This document shows, in pieces, positions 40,955-51,825 of a DNA stretch of 64,000 bases (the first letter of the stretch is position 1; each line of letters starts with the position of its first letter). The position numbers were made by a program, and so were the translations under genes. Under the pieces are notes generated by a model. That model was given only the letters and a program-made list of their open reading frames with translations. It did not search any database and was not told the DNA's origin. The stretch is from Alcanivorax profundi (GTDB lineage Bacteria > Pseudomonadota > Gammaproteobacteria > Pseudomonadales > Alcanivoracaceae). Location: NCBI RefSeq assembly GCF_003597125.1, contig NZ_QYYA01000004.1, positions 206,084 to 270,083 of the forward strand, in the 5' to 3' direction.

Positions 40955-41926
40955 ATGACCGAAACCGTTGTGACCGTGCTGCTTGCCGAAGACGAGCCCT
41001 CCCTGCCCGGCCTGGAAGCCCTTGCCGGCCAGGCCCGGGTGCAGGAAGCACGGACACCGGAGCAGCTGAAAGCCGCCCTGCCGGACACCGAGGTACTGGT
41101 GGTCACCGACTTTCGCACCGATGTGCTGGCGCAAGTGTGGCCGGACAACTGCCCGGTGCGCTGGGTCCATGCCACCAGCGCCGGCGTGGATGCACTGATG
41201 ATCGACCCGATCAGGAACAGCGACATCGTCGTCACCAACGCCCGCGGCATATTCGACCGGGGTATCGCCGAGTATGTGCTGGGTGCGGTGCTGATGTTTG
41301 CCAAAGACACGCTCACCAACCTGTCACTGAAGCGCGAGCATCGCTGGCAACACCGTGAAACCCGCCTGCTGCGTGACAGCCTCGCCGTCATCGTGGGGGC
41401 GGGTTCGATCGGCCGGGAAGTGGCCCGTCTGCTGGGCGCGCTGGGCGTGAACGTGGTGGGCACCGCCCGCCATGCCCGTGACGATGCAGCCTTTGACAAG
41501 GTGTATGCGCAAGACGATTTGCCCGGGCTCCTTGGCGAGGCGGACTACGTAATCATCACCGCGCCACTGACCCCGGACACCGAAGGATTATTCGATGAGC
41601 CGCAGTTCCAGCGCATGAAAGCCGGGTCGGTCCTGGTGAACGTCGGCCGCGGCCCCATCGTTCGCACCGACGCCCTGCTGGCCGCCTTGCAGAGTGGTCA
41701 TCTGGCCGGGGCCGCACTGGACGTATTTGAACAGGAGCCCCTGCCCGCCGATCACCCATTGTGGGATCAACCCAACGCCATGCTGTCCGCCCATATGGCA
41801 GGGGATTTCATCGGCTGGCGCGCTGCGCTGGGGCAGCAATTTGTCGACAACTTTGAACGCTGGCAACAGGGCGAGGCGCTCGCCAACCCCGTCAGCAAGG
41901 AACATGGCTATGTCAGCAATGCCTGA
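40955..41926 (+). CDS. D-2-hydroxyacid dehydrogenase (NAD-dependent)
   Basis: The product is 323 residues. The Rossmann loop is VGAGSIGREV (GAGSIG at 148-153). The catalytic arginine and glutamate are R232 (NVGRGPIV) and E261 (DVFEQEPLP), with the acid/base histidine H280 (MLSAHMAGD). It interconverts 2-keto acids and D-2-hydroxy acids, for example glyoxylate or hydroxypyruvate; the substrate cannot be read from sequence. It starts 26 bases after the aminotransferase. Confidence 0.88.
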   Translation: MTETVVTVLLAEDEPSLPGLEALAGQARVQEARTPEQLKAALPDTEVLVVTDFRTDVLAQVWPDNCPVRWVHATSAGVDALMIDPIRNSDIVVTNARGIFDRGIAEYVLGAVLMFAKDTLTNLSLKREHRWQHRETRLLRDSLAVIVGAGSIGREVARLLGALGVNVVGTARHARDDAAFDKVYAQDDLPGLLGEADYVIITAPLTPDTEGLFDEPQFQRMKAGSVLVNVGRGPIVRTDALLAALQSGHLAGAALDVFEQEPLPADHPLWDQPNAMLSAHMAGDFIGWRAALGQQFVDNFERWQQGEALANPVSKEHGYVSNA

Positions 41927-41974
41927 GTGCGGATCCATTCAGACCAGGCATACGTCACACCAGGAGGTACGCCG

Positions 41975-43381
41975 ATGAGCAAGGAACTACTGACCATGAG
42001 CGCCCAGGCGCTCAAAGCCGCCTACCAGACCGGCGCGCTGTCCCCCGTGGAAGTGTGCTCCAGCCTGCTGGACCATATAGAAAAGCACGACCAGGCGCTG
42101 AATGCCTGGTGCCTGATCGACCGCGACACCACCCTGCAATGGGCCCGTGACTCGGAGCAACGTTATCAGGATGGCAAGGCAGACGGCCTGCTCGATGGAA
42201 TCCCGGTGGCGGTCAAGGATGTGTTCCTGACGCCCATGTGGCCAACCGTGAAAGGGTCAAAAACCATCGACCCCGACGCGACCCTCAACAAACGCTCCCC
42301 CGCCGTGGCCGCCCTGGAACGGCATGGCTATGTCCCGCTTGGCAAAACCACCACCCCGGAGTTCGGCTGGAAGGGCATCACCGACAGCCCCCTGTGCGGG
42401 CCGACCAACAACCCCTGGAACCCGGCACGCACTGCCGGCGGTAGCAGCGGCGGCAGCTCAGCGGCGGTCTCGGCCGGCATGGCGCCCCTGGCGCTGGGCA
42501 CTGATGCCGGCGGCTCAATTCGCATCCCGGCCGGTTTTTGCGGCATCGTGGGCCATAAACCCACCTTTAGCGAAGTCCCACACTGGCCGGCCAGCCCGTT
42601 CGGCACCCTGGCGCACGCAGGCCCCATGACACGAACCGTAGCCGATGCCGCACTGATGATGAACGTGCTGTGCGAAGCCGATGCCCGCGACAGTCTGGCC
42701 GCACCGCGCCGCCATATTGATTATGTGGCAGCCCTGAACCAGCCCATGAAAGGCCTCAACATCGCCATGAGCACGACTCTCGGCTATGTGGACGTGGACC
42801 CGGAAATCGAAAAGGCGTTCAAGGACGCTGCCAAGGTGTTCGAGGACCTGGGCGCCACCGTGACCGAAGCGGACCCCGGTTTCAGCAACCCGCTGGCCGC
42901 CTTCAGCCATCTGTTCTACAGCGGCGCCGCCAACGCCATGCGCGACCTGGGCGACCGCCAGCGCAGCCTGATGGACCCGGCGCTGGTCGAAGTGGCCAGC
43001 AAGGCCGAAAAGCTCACCATGCTGGACTATCTGGGTGCCATGAACGAGCGCATGGCCGTGAGCGAACGCATGGCGGTATTCCATACCAAGTACGATCTGC
43101 TCATCACCCCGACCCTGCCCATCGAAGCCTTTGATACCGACCGCGAAGTGCCGGTGGACTGGCCCAGCACCCGCTGGCCGACCTGGACGCCCTTTACCTA
43201 TCCGTTCAACCTCACCGGGCAGCCGGCGTTGTCGGTGCCCATGGGCCTGAACAGCAATGGGCTGCCCATGGCCCTGCAAATCATCGGCGCCCGTTTCGAT
43301 GACGCCCGGGTACTGGCGGCAGGTCACGCCTTCGAGCAGGCAAAGCCATTCACAGACTTGCCGCCCTTGCTACAGGAATAA
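41975..43381 (+). CDS. Amidase-signature family amidohydrolase
   Basis: The product is 468 residues from the ATG at 41975, which has AGGAGGT at ideal spacing. The triad is K81 (VAVKDVF), S157 (TAGGSSGGSS) and S181 (GTDAGGSIRIPAG). Unlike gatA at 16.9 kb it lacks GatA-specific blocks and has no gatB or gatC beside it, so it is a metabolic amidase. Together with two aminotransferases it suggests use of an amide or carbamoyl compound as a nitrogen source. Confidence 0.9.
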   Translation: MSKELLTMSAQALKAAYQTGALSPVEVCSSLLDHIEKHDQALNAWCLIDRDTTLQWARDSEQRYQDGKADGLLDGIPVAVKDVFLTPMWPTVKGSKTIDPDATLNKRSPAVAALERHGYVPLGKTTTPEFGWKGITDSPLCGPTNNPWNPARTAGGSSGGSSAAVSAGMAPLALGTDAGGSIRIPAGFCGIVGHKPTFSEVPHWPASPFGTLAHAGPMTRTVADAALMMNVLCEADARDSLAAPRRHIDYVAALNQPMKGLNIAMSTTLGYVDVDPEIEKAFKDAAKVFEDLGATVTEADPGFSNPLAAFSHLFYSGAANAMRDLGDRQRSLMDPALVEVASKAEKLTMLDYLGAMNERMAVSERMAVFHTKYDLLITPTLPIEAFDTDREVPVDWPSTRWPTWTPFTYPFNLTGQPALSVPMGLNSNGLPMALQIIGARFDDARVLAAGHAFEQAKPFTDLPPLLQE

Positions 43382-43491
43382 CCTCTTTCTGCAGGAGCAT
43401 CGCAGTCGGCTCGAAAACCACAGCAAGAAGCGGGCAACGGGTTTGGTGGCGCACACCGCACCCTCGCGAAAAGTTTTTCAGGAAGGAGAAC

Positions 43492-44700
43492 ATGATGGGC
43501 AATATCAATCTGGACACGGATTTCTACGAAAACGAAGACCCGATCTGGAATCCGGCGTTGCTCACCATTCCGGTGCCGGGAATTCGCCGCATGGTGAATC
43601 TTGCCGCAGACATGGACGACGTTATCCATCTCTCCATCGGCCAACCGGACTTCAAACCACCTGACCATGTCATTCAGGCGGGTGTGGATGCGCTCAAGGC
43701 TGGCCAAACCGGCTACACCATGGATGCCGGGCTGCCGGAATTACTGGAGGCATTGGCGGAGTATTACAGCAAGCGCTATGGCCGCCCGCTGTCACCGGAA
43801 AATTTGATGATCACCACGGGGGCCACGGAAGCCATCTACCTGGCTCTGACTGCCACCTCGGCACCTGGACGCGAGTTCATCATTCCCGACCCTTCCTTCA
43901 TGCTTTACGGCCCACTGATTCGAATGAATGGCGGCACAGTCAAAAGCATTGCAACCCGCCCCGAAAACAATCACCAGCTCGACCCACAAGAAGTGATCGA
44001 TGCAATGGGGCCGAACACCTTTGCCGTGGTGCTCAACTCTCCCAGCAACCCCACCGGCACCATTTATCCCCGGGAAACGATTGAAGCCATTGTCGAAGAA
44101 GCCGCCTACCGGGGCATTCATGTCATCAGCGATGAAGTGTATGACCATCTGATTTATGATGGCAGGGAATATCCCAGCGTACTGTCCTGTTGCTCTGACC
44201 TTGACCATGTCATGGTGGTCAGCAGTTTCTCAAAAACCTTCTCCATGGCCGGTATGCGAGTTGGCTGGATGATTGGCAGCCAAGGCGCGATCAAGAAACT
44301 GCGCCGCTACCACATGTTCACCACCACCGTGGCCAACACGCCCTGTCAGTGGGCCGGTGTGGCCGCCCTGCGCGGGAGCAACCAATTCATTGACAGCATG
44401 GTAGAGGAATACCAGCAACGCCGTGACCGCCTGGTGGAACTGGTGGAACAGACACCCCACCTCACCGGCTACCGCCCGGAAGGCGCCTTCTATTTATTCC
44501 CCTCGCTCCCCGAAGGCGTGGATAGCGCCAACGTGGCCCTGAAGATGCTACGGGAAACCGGCGTCTGCACCATCTCCGGCGACACCTTCGGCGAAGCCGG
44601 CAAAAGCGCATTACGCATCAGCTATTCGACCTCCCTGGAACAGATCGAGGAAGCCTTCGAACGAATTATTCCGTGGATGAAAAAGCAGAACTTTAGTTAA
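43492..44700 (+). CDS. Class I/II PLP-dependent aminotransferase
   Basis: The product is 402 residues. Motifs are LSIGQPDFKPPDHV, TTGATEAIYLALTA, N186 in LNSPSNPTGT, D214/Y217 in ISDEVYDHL, K248 in SSFSKTFSMAGMRVGW and the terminal arginine region SALRISYSTS. This is the aspartate/aromatic-type fold I aminotransferase. A second ATG one codon later (43495) is the alternative start, with better spacing to AAGGAG. It is last in the cluster, 110 bases after the amidase gene, and is followed by a terminator. Confidence 0.88.
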   Translation: MMGNINLDTDFYENEDPIWNPALLTIPVPGIRRMVNLAADMDDVIHLSIGQPDFKPPDHVIQAGVDALKAGQTGYTMDAGLPELLEALAEYYSKRYGRPLSPENLMITTGATEAIYLALTATSAPGREFIIPDPSFMLYGPLIRMNGGTVKSIATRPENNHQLDPQEVIDAMGPNTFAVVLNSPSNPTGTIYPRETIEAIVEEAAYRGIHVISDEVYDHLIYDGREYPSVLSCCSDLDHVMVVSSFSKTFSMAGMRVGWMIGSQGAIKKLRRYHMFTTTVANTPCQWAGVAALRGSNQFIDSMVEEYQQRRDRLVELVEQTPHLTGYRPEGAFYLFPSLPEGVDSANVALKMLRETGVCTISGDTFGEAGKSALRISYSTSLEQIEEAFERIIPWMKKQNFS

Positions 44701-44762
44701 ACGCCAGATGCCTGACACAAAAAAATCGCCTGCAGGCAGGTTCCCACAGCAACACCAAAATA

Positions 44763-44793
44763 AAAAAAGCCGCGAAAGAATCGCGGCTTTTTT
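44763..44793. terminator. Bidirectional terminator between the aminotransferase gene and secF
   Basis: A 13-bp stem (44763-44775 with 44781-44793, core GCCGCGA) closes the loop AAGAA. A-run and T-run on the two sides let it stop both convergent transcripts. Confidence 0.9.
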
Positions 44794-44800
44794 GTTTTAG

Positions 44801-44824
44801 CTGTTAACTGTTAACTGTTAACTG
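44801..44824. repeat. Perfect heptad array TGTTAAC x3
   Basis: CTGTTAA-type 7-mers repeat three times without change (TGTTAAC at 44802, 44809 and 44816), directly before the secF stop. A second, different pair of 7-mers (GCCAGAT, GCCTGAC) lies at 44703-44716 after the aminotransferase gene. Confidence 0.7.
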
Positions 44825-44827
44825 CTC

Positions 44828-45751
44828 TTATGGCATTTCATCAATTTCTTCCGGCTCCGGAATGATGAAATCCTCCTTGCTCACATTCATCATGAAGAGG
44901 ATGTTGCTCACCACGTAAATGGAAGAGTAAGTACCGACAGCGATACCCACCAACAGCGCTTCCGAGAAAGAACGCATCACCTCACCACCGAAGAAGAACA
45001 GTGCCACCAATACCAGTAACGTTGTCAGAGAGGTATTGATGGTTCGGCTGAAGGTCGCATTCACAGCATCATTGATGATCTGTTCAGGGTCACTCTTGCG
45101 CGAGTTGCGAAAATCTTCCCGAATCCGGTCCGCCACCACAATGGAGTCATTCAGGGAGTAACCAATGAGCGCAAGAACTGCCGCCAGCACCGTCAGGTCA
45201 AACGGCCACTGCACCAGAGAGAAAATCCCCAGCACGATGATCACGTCATGGAACAGCGCCACCACAGTGGCAACACCAAACTTGTTGGAGAAGCGGAACC
45301 AGACGTAGAGCATCATCAAACCCAGCGCCAGCAACATGGCGGTGCCGGATTCATCCCGCAGCTCGTCACCGACCTGTGGGCCAACGAACTCCACTTTGAG
45401 CAACTCCAGCTCACCATTGTGCGCCTTGAGCGCCGCAAAGACGTTATGGCCCACCTCATCCGCGTCCGCGCCTTCTTTTGGCGCCACGCGAATGTTCACT
45501 TCCTTTGGCGAACCGTAGTGCTGTGCCACCGCATCGCCGAAGCCCGCCGCAGTCAGATCCGCACGAACCTGCGACAACTCCACGTCTACCGGGCTTTTCA
45601 CTACCACTGTGGTCCCGCCAGTGAAGTCCAGCCCCAGGTTCAGCCCCCGGGTGACCAGCAATACCACCGAGGCAATCACCAGCAGGACAGACAGGATGCC
45701 CAGCGGTTTGCGGACACCCATAAAGTTAATGTTCATGGTTGCTTTACTCAT
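44828..45751 (-). CDS. secF: Protein translocase subunit SecF
   Basis: The product is 307 residues with six membrane segments. The LGLDFTGGTTVVV opening of the first periplasmic domain and the RND-type block YSLNDSIVVADRIRE are present. Together with SecD it uses the proton gradient to pull exported proteins through SecYEG. It lies 12 bases after secD. Confidence 0.96.
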   Translation of the reverse strand: MSKATMNINFMGVRKPLGILSVLLVIASVVLLVTRGLNLGLDFTGGTTVVVKSPVDVELSQVRADLTAAGFGDAVAQHYGSPKEVNIRVAPKEGADADEVGHNVFAALKAHNGELELLKVEFVGPQVGDELRDESGTAMLLALGLMMLYVWFRFSNKFGVATVVALFHDVIIVLGIFSLVQWPFDLTVLAAVLALIGYSLNDSIVVADRIREDFRNSRKSDPEQIINDAVNATFSRTINTSLTTLLVLVALFFFGGEVMRSFSEALLVGIAVGTYSSIYVVSNILFMMNVSKEDFIIPEPEEIDEMP

Positions 45752-45763
45752 CGCATCACCGCC

Positions 45764-47644
45764 TTAGATACTCAGTTTCGCCGGTGCACGGGCGCCGCGC
45801 CCGTAAACCATTTCCGCCATGGCACGGGTCCCAATGATCGCCGTGAACATGGACGTAAGAATGCCGATAAACAGGGTAACCGCGAAGCCCTGCACCGAAC
45901 CGGTACCGGCCGCGAACAGGATCACCGCGACAATCAGGGTAGTGATATTGGCATCCAGGATGGTGGTAAAGGCACGGCCATAACCCTCTTCGATGGCCTG
46001 CCGGGGTTTAAGTCCGCGACGCAGATCCTCACGAATACGTTCGAAGATCAATACGTTGGCATCCACCGCCATACCCACGGTCAACACGATGCCGGCAATG
46101 CCCGGCAGCGTCATGGTGGCACCGGGAATCAGCGACATGATGCCTACAATGATGACCAGGTTGCCCAGCAGGGCCACATTGGCAATCAAGCCAAACAGCT
46201 TGTACCAGACCACCATGAAGATCAGCACCAGCGACAAACCCAATGCCATGGACTTGAGGCCCGCCTCGATGTTCTCGGCACCCAGGCTCGGGCCGACGGT
46301 GCGCTCTTCCACAATGCTCACCGGCGCCGCCAGAGAACCCGCCCGCAGCAGCAGGGCCAGCTCGGACGCCTCTGCGGGGTTATCCAGCCCGGTGATCCGG
46401 AATCGACTGCCCAGGGTGTCCTGAATGGTGGCAACGTTGATCACGTATTTGTCGGTGGTACTGACCATCTTGTCGACCAGATTGCCGTCTTCGCCCTCGA
46501 CCTTCTTCACGTCAGTCTTGGTTTCAATAAACAGCACGCCCATGGGGTTACCGACGTTCTTGCCCGTAATGCGCTGCATACGACGGGCGCCATCGGAATC
46601 CAGGGTGACGTTCACTTCCGGTGAACCGGAGTCCTGACTGAAGCCCATGCGCGCATCAATCACCTGATCACCAGTGGCGATTTTGGACTTGCTCATGGCC
46701 ACGATTCGGCCTTCCTGCCCCTTGAAGGGATAGAACTCCACGCCCGGAGGCGCCATGCCGCTGCGCAGCCGCGCCGACGACACACTGTTATCTACCAAGC
46801 GGAATTCCAGCGTCGCGGTACGCCCCAGAATCCGGCGTGCCTGGGAAGCATCCTGAATGCCCGGCAGCTGCACCACGATACGGTCAGCCCCCTGACGCTG
46901 TACCACCGCTTCCGCCACACCCAGTTCGTTGACACGCTTGTTCAGGGCAGTACGGTTCTGGTCGACGGCGTAGTCCTGCATTTCCTTCAGGGCACTGTCG
47001 TTCAACACCAGAACGGCTTCCGGGGTATCTCCGGCCGGCTTCATGGTGAACTTGTCCAGCGCCTGGCGCAGGGGGGCTCGTGCCGCATCGGCGGCGACCT
47101 GATCAGCAAAGGTTACCGTCAGGGTCGTGCCGTCCACCGCAACGTCACGATAACGGACACCCGCATCACGCAATGTCAGCTTGGCATTACCTGCCCAGGC
47201 TTCCATGCGGCTGTCGACCACCGCATTCATGTCTACCTGCAACAGGAAATGCACCCCGCCGCGCAGATCCAGACCCAAATTCATGGGGCTGGCACCGATG
47301 GATCGCAGCCAGTCCGGCGTCGTTTCGGCCAGGTTCAGGGCAACCACATAGTTATCCCCCAGCTCAGTGGCCGCCAGATCGCGGGCACGCAGCTGGGCTT
47401 CTGTATCGTTCAGGCGCACCAACAGGGAGGAGCCGACGGATTCGCCGGGGCCGTGACTGAGTCCGGCCTCATCCAGAGCGCCAAGCACTCTCTGACGGGC
47501 CACGTCAGAGACTTCACCGCCAGCATCAGCATGGCTGATCTGAATGGCAGGAGCGTCCGGGTACAGGTTGGGCAGGGCATACAGGCCGCAAACAACGAGG
47601 GCGGCCAGAAGCAGGAAAAATTTCCAGCGTGGATAGCGGGTCAT
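45764..47644 (-). CDS. secD: Protein translocase subunit SecD
   Basis: The product is 626 residues. An N-terminal membrane helix is followed by LGLDLRGGVHFLLQVD and a large periplasmic P1 region (about 110-440) with VVQRQGADRIVVQLPGIQD. Five further helices follow, with AVDANVLIFERIREDL and EGYGRAFTTILDANITTL. The length and the secD-secF order are normal. A terminator-like hairpin separates it from yajC. Confidence 0.97.
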   Translation of the reverse strand: MTRYPRWKFFLLLAALVVCGLYALPNLYPDAPAIQISHADAGGEVSDVARQRVLGALDEAGLSHGPGESVGSSLLVRLNDTEAQLRARDLAATELGDNYVVALNLAETTPDWLRSIGASPMNLGLDLRGGVHFLLQVDMNAVVDSRMEAWAGNAKLTLRDAGVRYRDVAVDGTTLTVTFADQVAADAARAPLRQALDKFTMKPAGDTPEAVLVLNDSALKEMQDYAVDQNRTALNKRVNELGVAEAVVQRQGADRIVVQLPGIQDASQARRILGRTATLEFRLVDNSVSSARLRSGMAPPGVEFYPFKGQEGRIVAMSKSKIATGDQVIDARMGFSQDSGSPEVNVTLDSDGARRMQRITGKNVGNPMGVLFIETKTDVKKVEGEDGNLVDKMVSTTDKYVINVATIQDTLGSRFRITGLDNPAEASELALLLRAGSLAAPVSIVEERTVGPSLGAENIEAGLKSMALGLSLVLIFMVVWYKLFGLIANVALLGNLVIIVGIMSLIPGATMTLPGIAGIVLTVGMAVDANVLIFERIREDLRRGLKPRQAIEEGYGRAFTTILDANITTLIVAVILFAAGTGSVQGFAVTLFIGILTSMFTAIIGTRAMAEMVYGRGARAPAKLSI

Positions 47645-47680
47645 AGCTCTTTCCGGTGTTTATTCCGGTGGTGTCCGGTG

Positions 47681-47709
47681 TAATAAAAAGCCCCGTCAGA
47701 AACGGGGCT
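47681..47709 (-). terminator. Terminator or attenuator between yajC and secD
   Basis: Read on the minus strand, an 8-bp stem AGCCCCGT/ACGGGGCT (47702-47709 with 47689-47696) is followed by TTTTTATTA. It should end or reduce transcription between yajC and secDF. Confidence 0.8.
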
Positions 47710-47716
47710 GAGAGTC

Positions 47717-48076
47717 TTAAATGGACTTGATGGTGCCTTTGGGCAAGGTGGCCTGGATGCTCTGCTTTTGCAGTTTGATTTCCAGGTTGTTGCTGATTTC
47801 TACCACCACGAACTCGTCGGTGACCTTGGCGATCTTGCCCAGAATGCCACCGCTGGTGACCACTTCATCACCCTTGTTCAGGTTTTCCACCAGATTCTTG
47901 TGCTCTTTGGCGCGCTTTTGCTGCGGACGAATCAGGAAGAAGTAGAACACCACCATCATCACCACCAGCATGATCAGCTCGACACCACCGGGGCCGGCCG
48001 GGGCCGCCTGGGCATACGCCGGAGAGACCAGGGCAGTGGCCAGAAGGGCCAGCAGGGAACGCATTGCGATTTTCAT
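47717..48076 (-). CDS. yajC: Sec translocase accessory protein YajC
   Basis: The product is 119 residues. A short signal-like start (LLALLATALVSPAYAQA) precedes the main membrane helix (ELIMLVVMMVVFYFFLIRPQ). The RPQQKRAKEHKNLVENL basic segment and the KGDEVVTSGGILGKI cytoplasmic domain are diagnostic. YajC associates with SecDF. It lies 23 bases after tgt. Confidence 0.95.
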   Translation of the reverse strand: MKIAMRSLLALLATALVSPAYAQAAPAGPGGVELIMLVVMMVVFYFFLIRPQQKRAKEHKNLVENLNKGDEVVTSGGILGKIAKVTDEFVVVEISNNLEIKLQKQSIQATLPKGTIKSI

Positions 48077-48099
48077 TAATTACTCCAGTTTTCAATAAG

Positions 48100-50264
<2,165 letters not shown>

Positions 50265-50404
50265 GTACTGTACCGGCACGGAAGTTCAAGGGAGGGCAAG
50301 GATACCCGGCACCGAAAGCAGGATCAAAAGCTGTTTCCCCTCGGAGAGCACCTGGACACGAAGACAGTCCGGTTTTCACCGCTGTTTGCGTTTGTGCTCC
50401 GAGG

Positions 50405-50884
50405 CTATTTCTTGCCCTTGGGTTTCTTCGGCAACTCAACCGTTGCGGTGGCAGACAAACGATCATGCAAAGTCTGGTGCGGGGCGATCAGGACAACCAG
50501 ATACCCCGCCCCGAACAGCCCCCAGGACAGGCACGCCCCAAGAAAGCGGGCGGCGGTCTGCCACAGTTTGACCGGCCCACCTCGGTAATGGCGAACCTGC
50601 AGGCGCCAGGCACGCATGCCCAGCGTCTGACCACCGCGCATCCAGAACCAGGCGTAAAAGAGCCAGGTTTCTACCAGCAACAACGGCAGCAGGATCCCCT
50701 TGAGATAGCCCGGAGCTGCGCGGGTTACCCCATTGATGTCCTCCATGGGCAAACCGGTCCTAGGGTAGACCAGCACAAAGATCCCGGTGGTCACAAACCA
50801 CAAGGCCAGTACCAGAAAACCGTCATAGACCAGCGCCATCAAGCGCTTCAGCAAACCGGCAGGCGGGGCATAATCGGTCATCAT
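50405..50884 (-). CDS. RDD-domain membrane protein
   Basis: The product is 159 residues of the RDD family. The arginine in the first helix entry (LLKRLMALVYDGF), the GGQTLGMRAWRLQVRH block and the terminal LIAPHQTLHDRLSAT motif with its Asp are typical. About three membrane helices are seen, followed by a basic tail (PKKPKGKK). The function is unknown. It is separated from queA by 125 bases with no gene. Confidence 0.85.
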   Translation of the reverse strand: MMTDYAPPAGLLKRLMALVYDGFLVLALWFVTTGIFVLVYPRTGLPMEDINGVTRAAPGYLKGILLPLLLVETWLFYAWFWMRGGQTLGMRAWRLQVRHYRGGPVKLWQTAARFLGACLSWGLFGAGYLVVLIAPHQTLHDRLSATATVELPKKPKGKK

Positions 50885-50944
50885 TCACTCCGAAGCCAAC
50901 GCTTCTCCGCTGCAGACGTCCGGTTCAGCGCCAGACGCCCGACA

Positions 50945-50974
50945 TAAAAAAGCCCGCTCGAAGCGGGCTTTTTC
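50945..50974 (-). terminator. Rho-independent terminator after tRNA-Leu
   Basis: Read leftward, the stem AAGCCCGCT/AGCGGGCTT closes the loop TCG and is followed by TTTTT, starting a few bases after the tRNA 3' end. Confidence 0.85.
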
Positions 50975-50980
50975 ATCGTT

Positions 50981-51067
50981 TGGTACCAGAGGCCGGACTT
51001 GAACCGGCACGCCCGTGAAGGCAACGGATTTTGAATCCGTCGTGTCTACCAATTCCACCACTCTGGC
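50981..51067 (-). tRNA. tRNA-Leu (anticodon CAA)
   Basis: This 87-nt class II tRNA on the minus strand has an encoded CCA. The acceptor GCCAGAG pairs with CTCTGGT through a G-U first pair. The anticodon stem ACGGA/TCCGT holds loop TTCAAAA, giving CAA. A long variable arm (TGCCTTCACGGGCGT) is as expected for leucine. Confidence 0.96.
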
Positions 51068-51078
51068 AGTGGGGCGCG

Positions 51079-51084
51079 AGTATA
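51079..51084 (-). promoter_or_regulatory. -10 box for tRNA-Leu
   Basis: TATACT on the minus strand lies 12 bases upstream of the tRNA 5' end and is followed by a GC-rich discriminator (CGCGCCCC), as in stringently controlled stable-RNA promoters. The -35 element is poor. Confidence 0.6.
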
Positions 51085-51111
51085 CCAGCCCGTCGCTGCT
51101 TTGCCAGCCCA

Positions 51112-51822
51112 TTATTCAGGATTACCCTGCACAAGCACCGCCGTCACGTTGTCACGGCTGCCCTTATCCAGGGCGGCCTTGAGAATACCGGACTCGGACA
51201 CCCGGTGACGCATCAACGACAAGAGGTCATCTTTGGTCAGCACAGAATGAATCCCATCGGTAGTCAGCAAAAAACGCTGCGCCTGAGCGACAGGAAATCG
51301 GGCCTGCTCCAACTGCAGTTTATCCCCGGTGCCGACAGCCTGATAAATCACGTGGGCGCGGGGATGCTGCATGGCTTCAACCTCTGTCAGCTCACCCGCG
51401 TCCAACAGGGCCTGCACGGGGGTGTGATCGCGGGTGAGCATGTCGAGCCGCTCGCCCTCCTGACGGTAAAGACGGGCATCACCAGCCCACAGCACGGCCG
51501 CCTCTTCGCCCTGAATCAGCACGACCACGACAGTCGCCCCCATGGGCTTGCTGCGCATGTGCATGGCGGCATGGTGCCGTATCGCATGGTTGACGGTTTG
51601 CAGTGCGGTTTCCACCGCCAGAAGTCGATGGGCCATGCCGCCCCCCAGAGACAACCCCTCCAGGCATTGCCGAATCATGCTGGCGGCCAGATCACCTGCG
51701 TCATGGCCACCCATACCATCAATCACGGCCCAAAGGCCTTCTCCGTCTCGACACACCAGGGCATCTTCATTGGTTGCTCGTCTGCCCTTGTGGGTGCGTC
51801 CTTGCCCCCGCCAGATTGTCAT
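51112..51822 (-). CDS. PP2C-family serine/threonine phosphatase
   Basis: The product is 236 residues. The metal-binding motifs are D20 (TNEDALV), D35-G36 (VIDGMGGHDAGDLA), the LTTDGIHSVL block and the terminal SRDNVTAVLV. All key aspartates seem present, so an active Mn2+-dependent phosphatase is likely. No partner kinase is in the neighbouring genes. It starts three bases after lptG and is probably co-transcribed. Confidence 0.9.
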   Translation of the reverse strand: MTIWRGQGRTHKGRRATNEDALVCRDGEGLWAVIDGMGGHDAGDLAASMIRQCLEGLSLGGGMAHRLLAVETALQTVNHAIRHHAAMHMRSKPMGATVVVVLIQGEEAAVLWAGDARLYRQEGERLDMLTRDHTPVQALLDAGELTEVEAMQHPRAHVIYQAVGTGDKLQLEQARFPVAQAQRFLLTTDGIHSVLTKDDLLSLMRHRVSESGILKAALDKGSRDNVTAVLVQGNPE

Positions 51823-51825
51823 CCG

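Noticed and set aside
41975..43381. Second gatA copy
   Set aside because: Only the general amidase triad is shared; the GatA-specific blocks are absent and gatB/gatC are not adjacent.
36935..44700. Alkane or aromatic degradation cluster, as might be expected in a marine oil degrader
   Set aside because: No oxygenase, rubredoxin or ring-cleavage enzyme is present; the genes are dehydrogenases, aminotransferases and an amidase.
44801..44824. Possible CRISPR or satellite repeat
   Set aside because: Units are only seven bases with no spacers, and no cas genes are present in the window.
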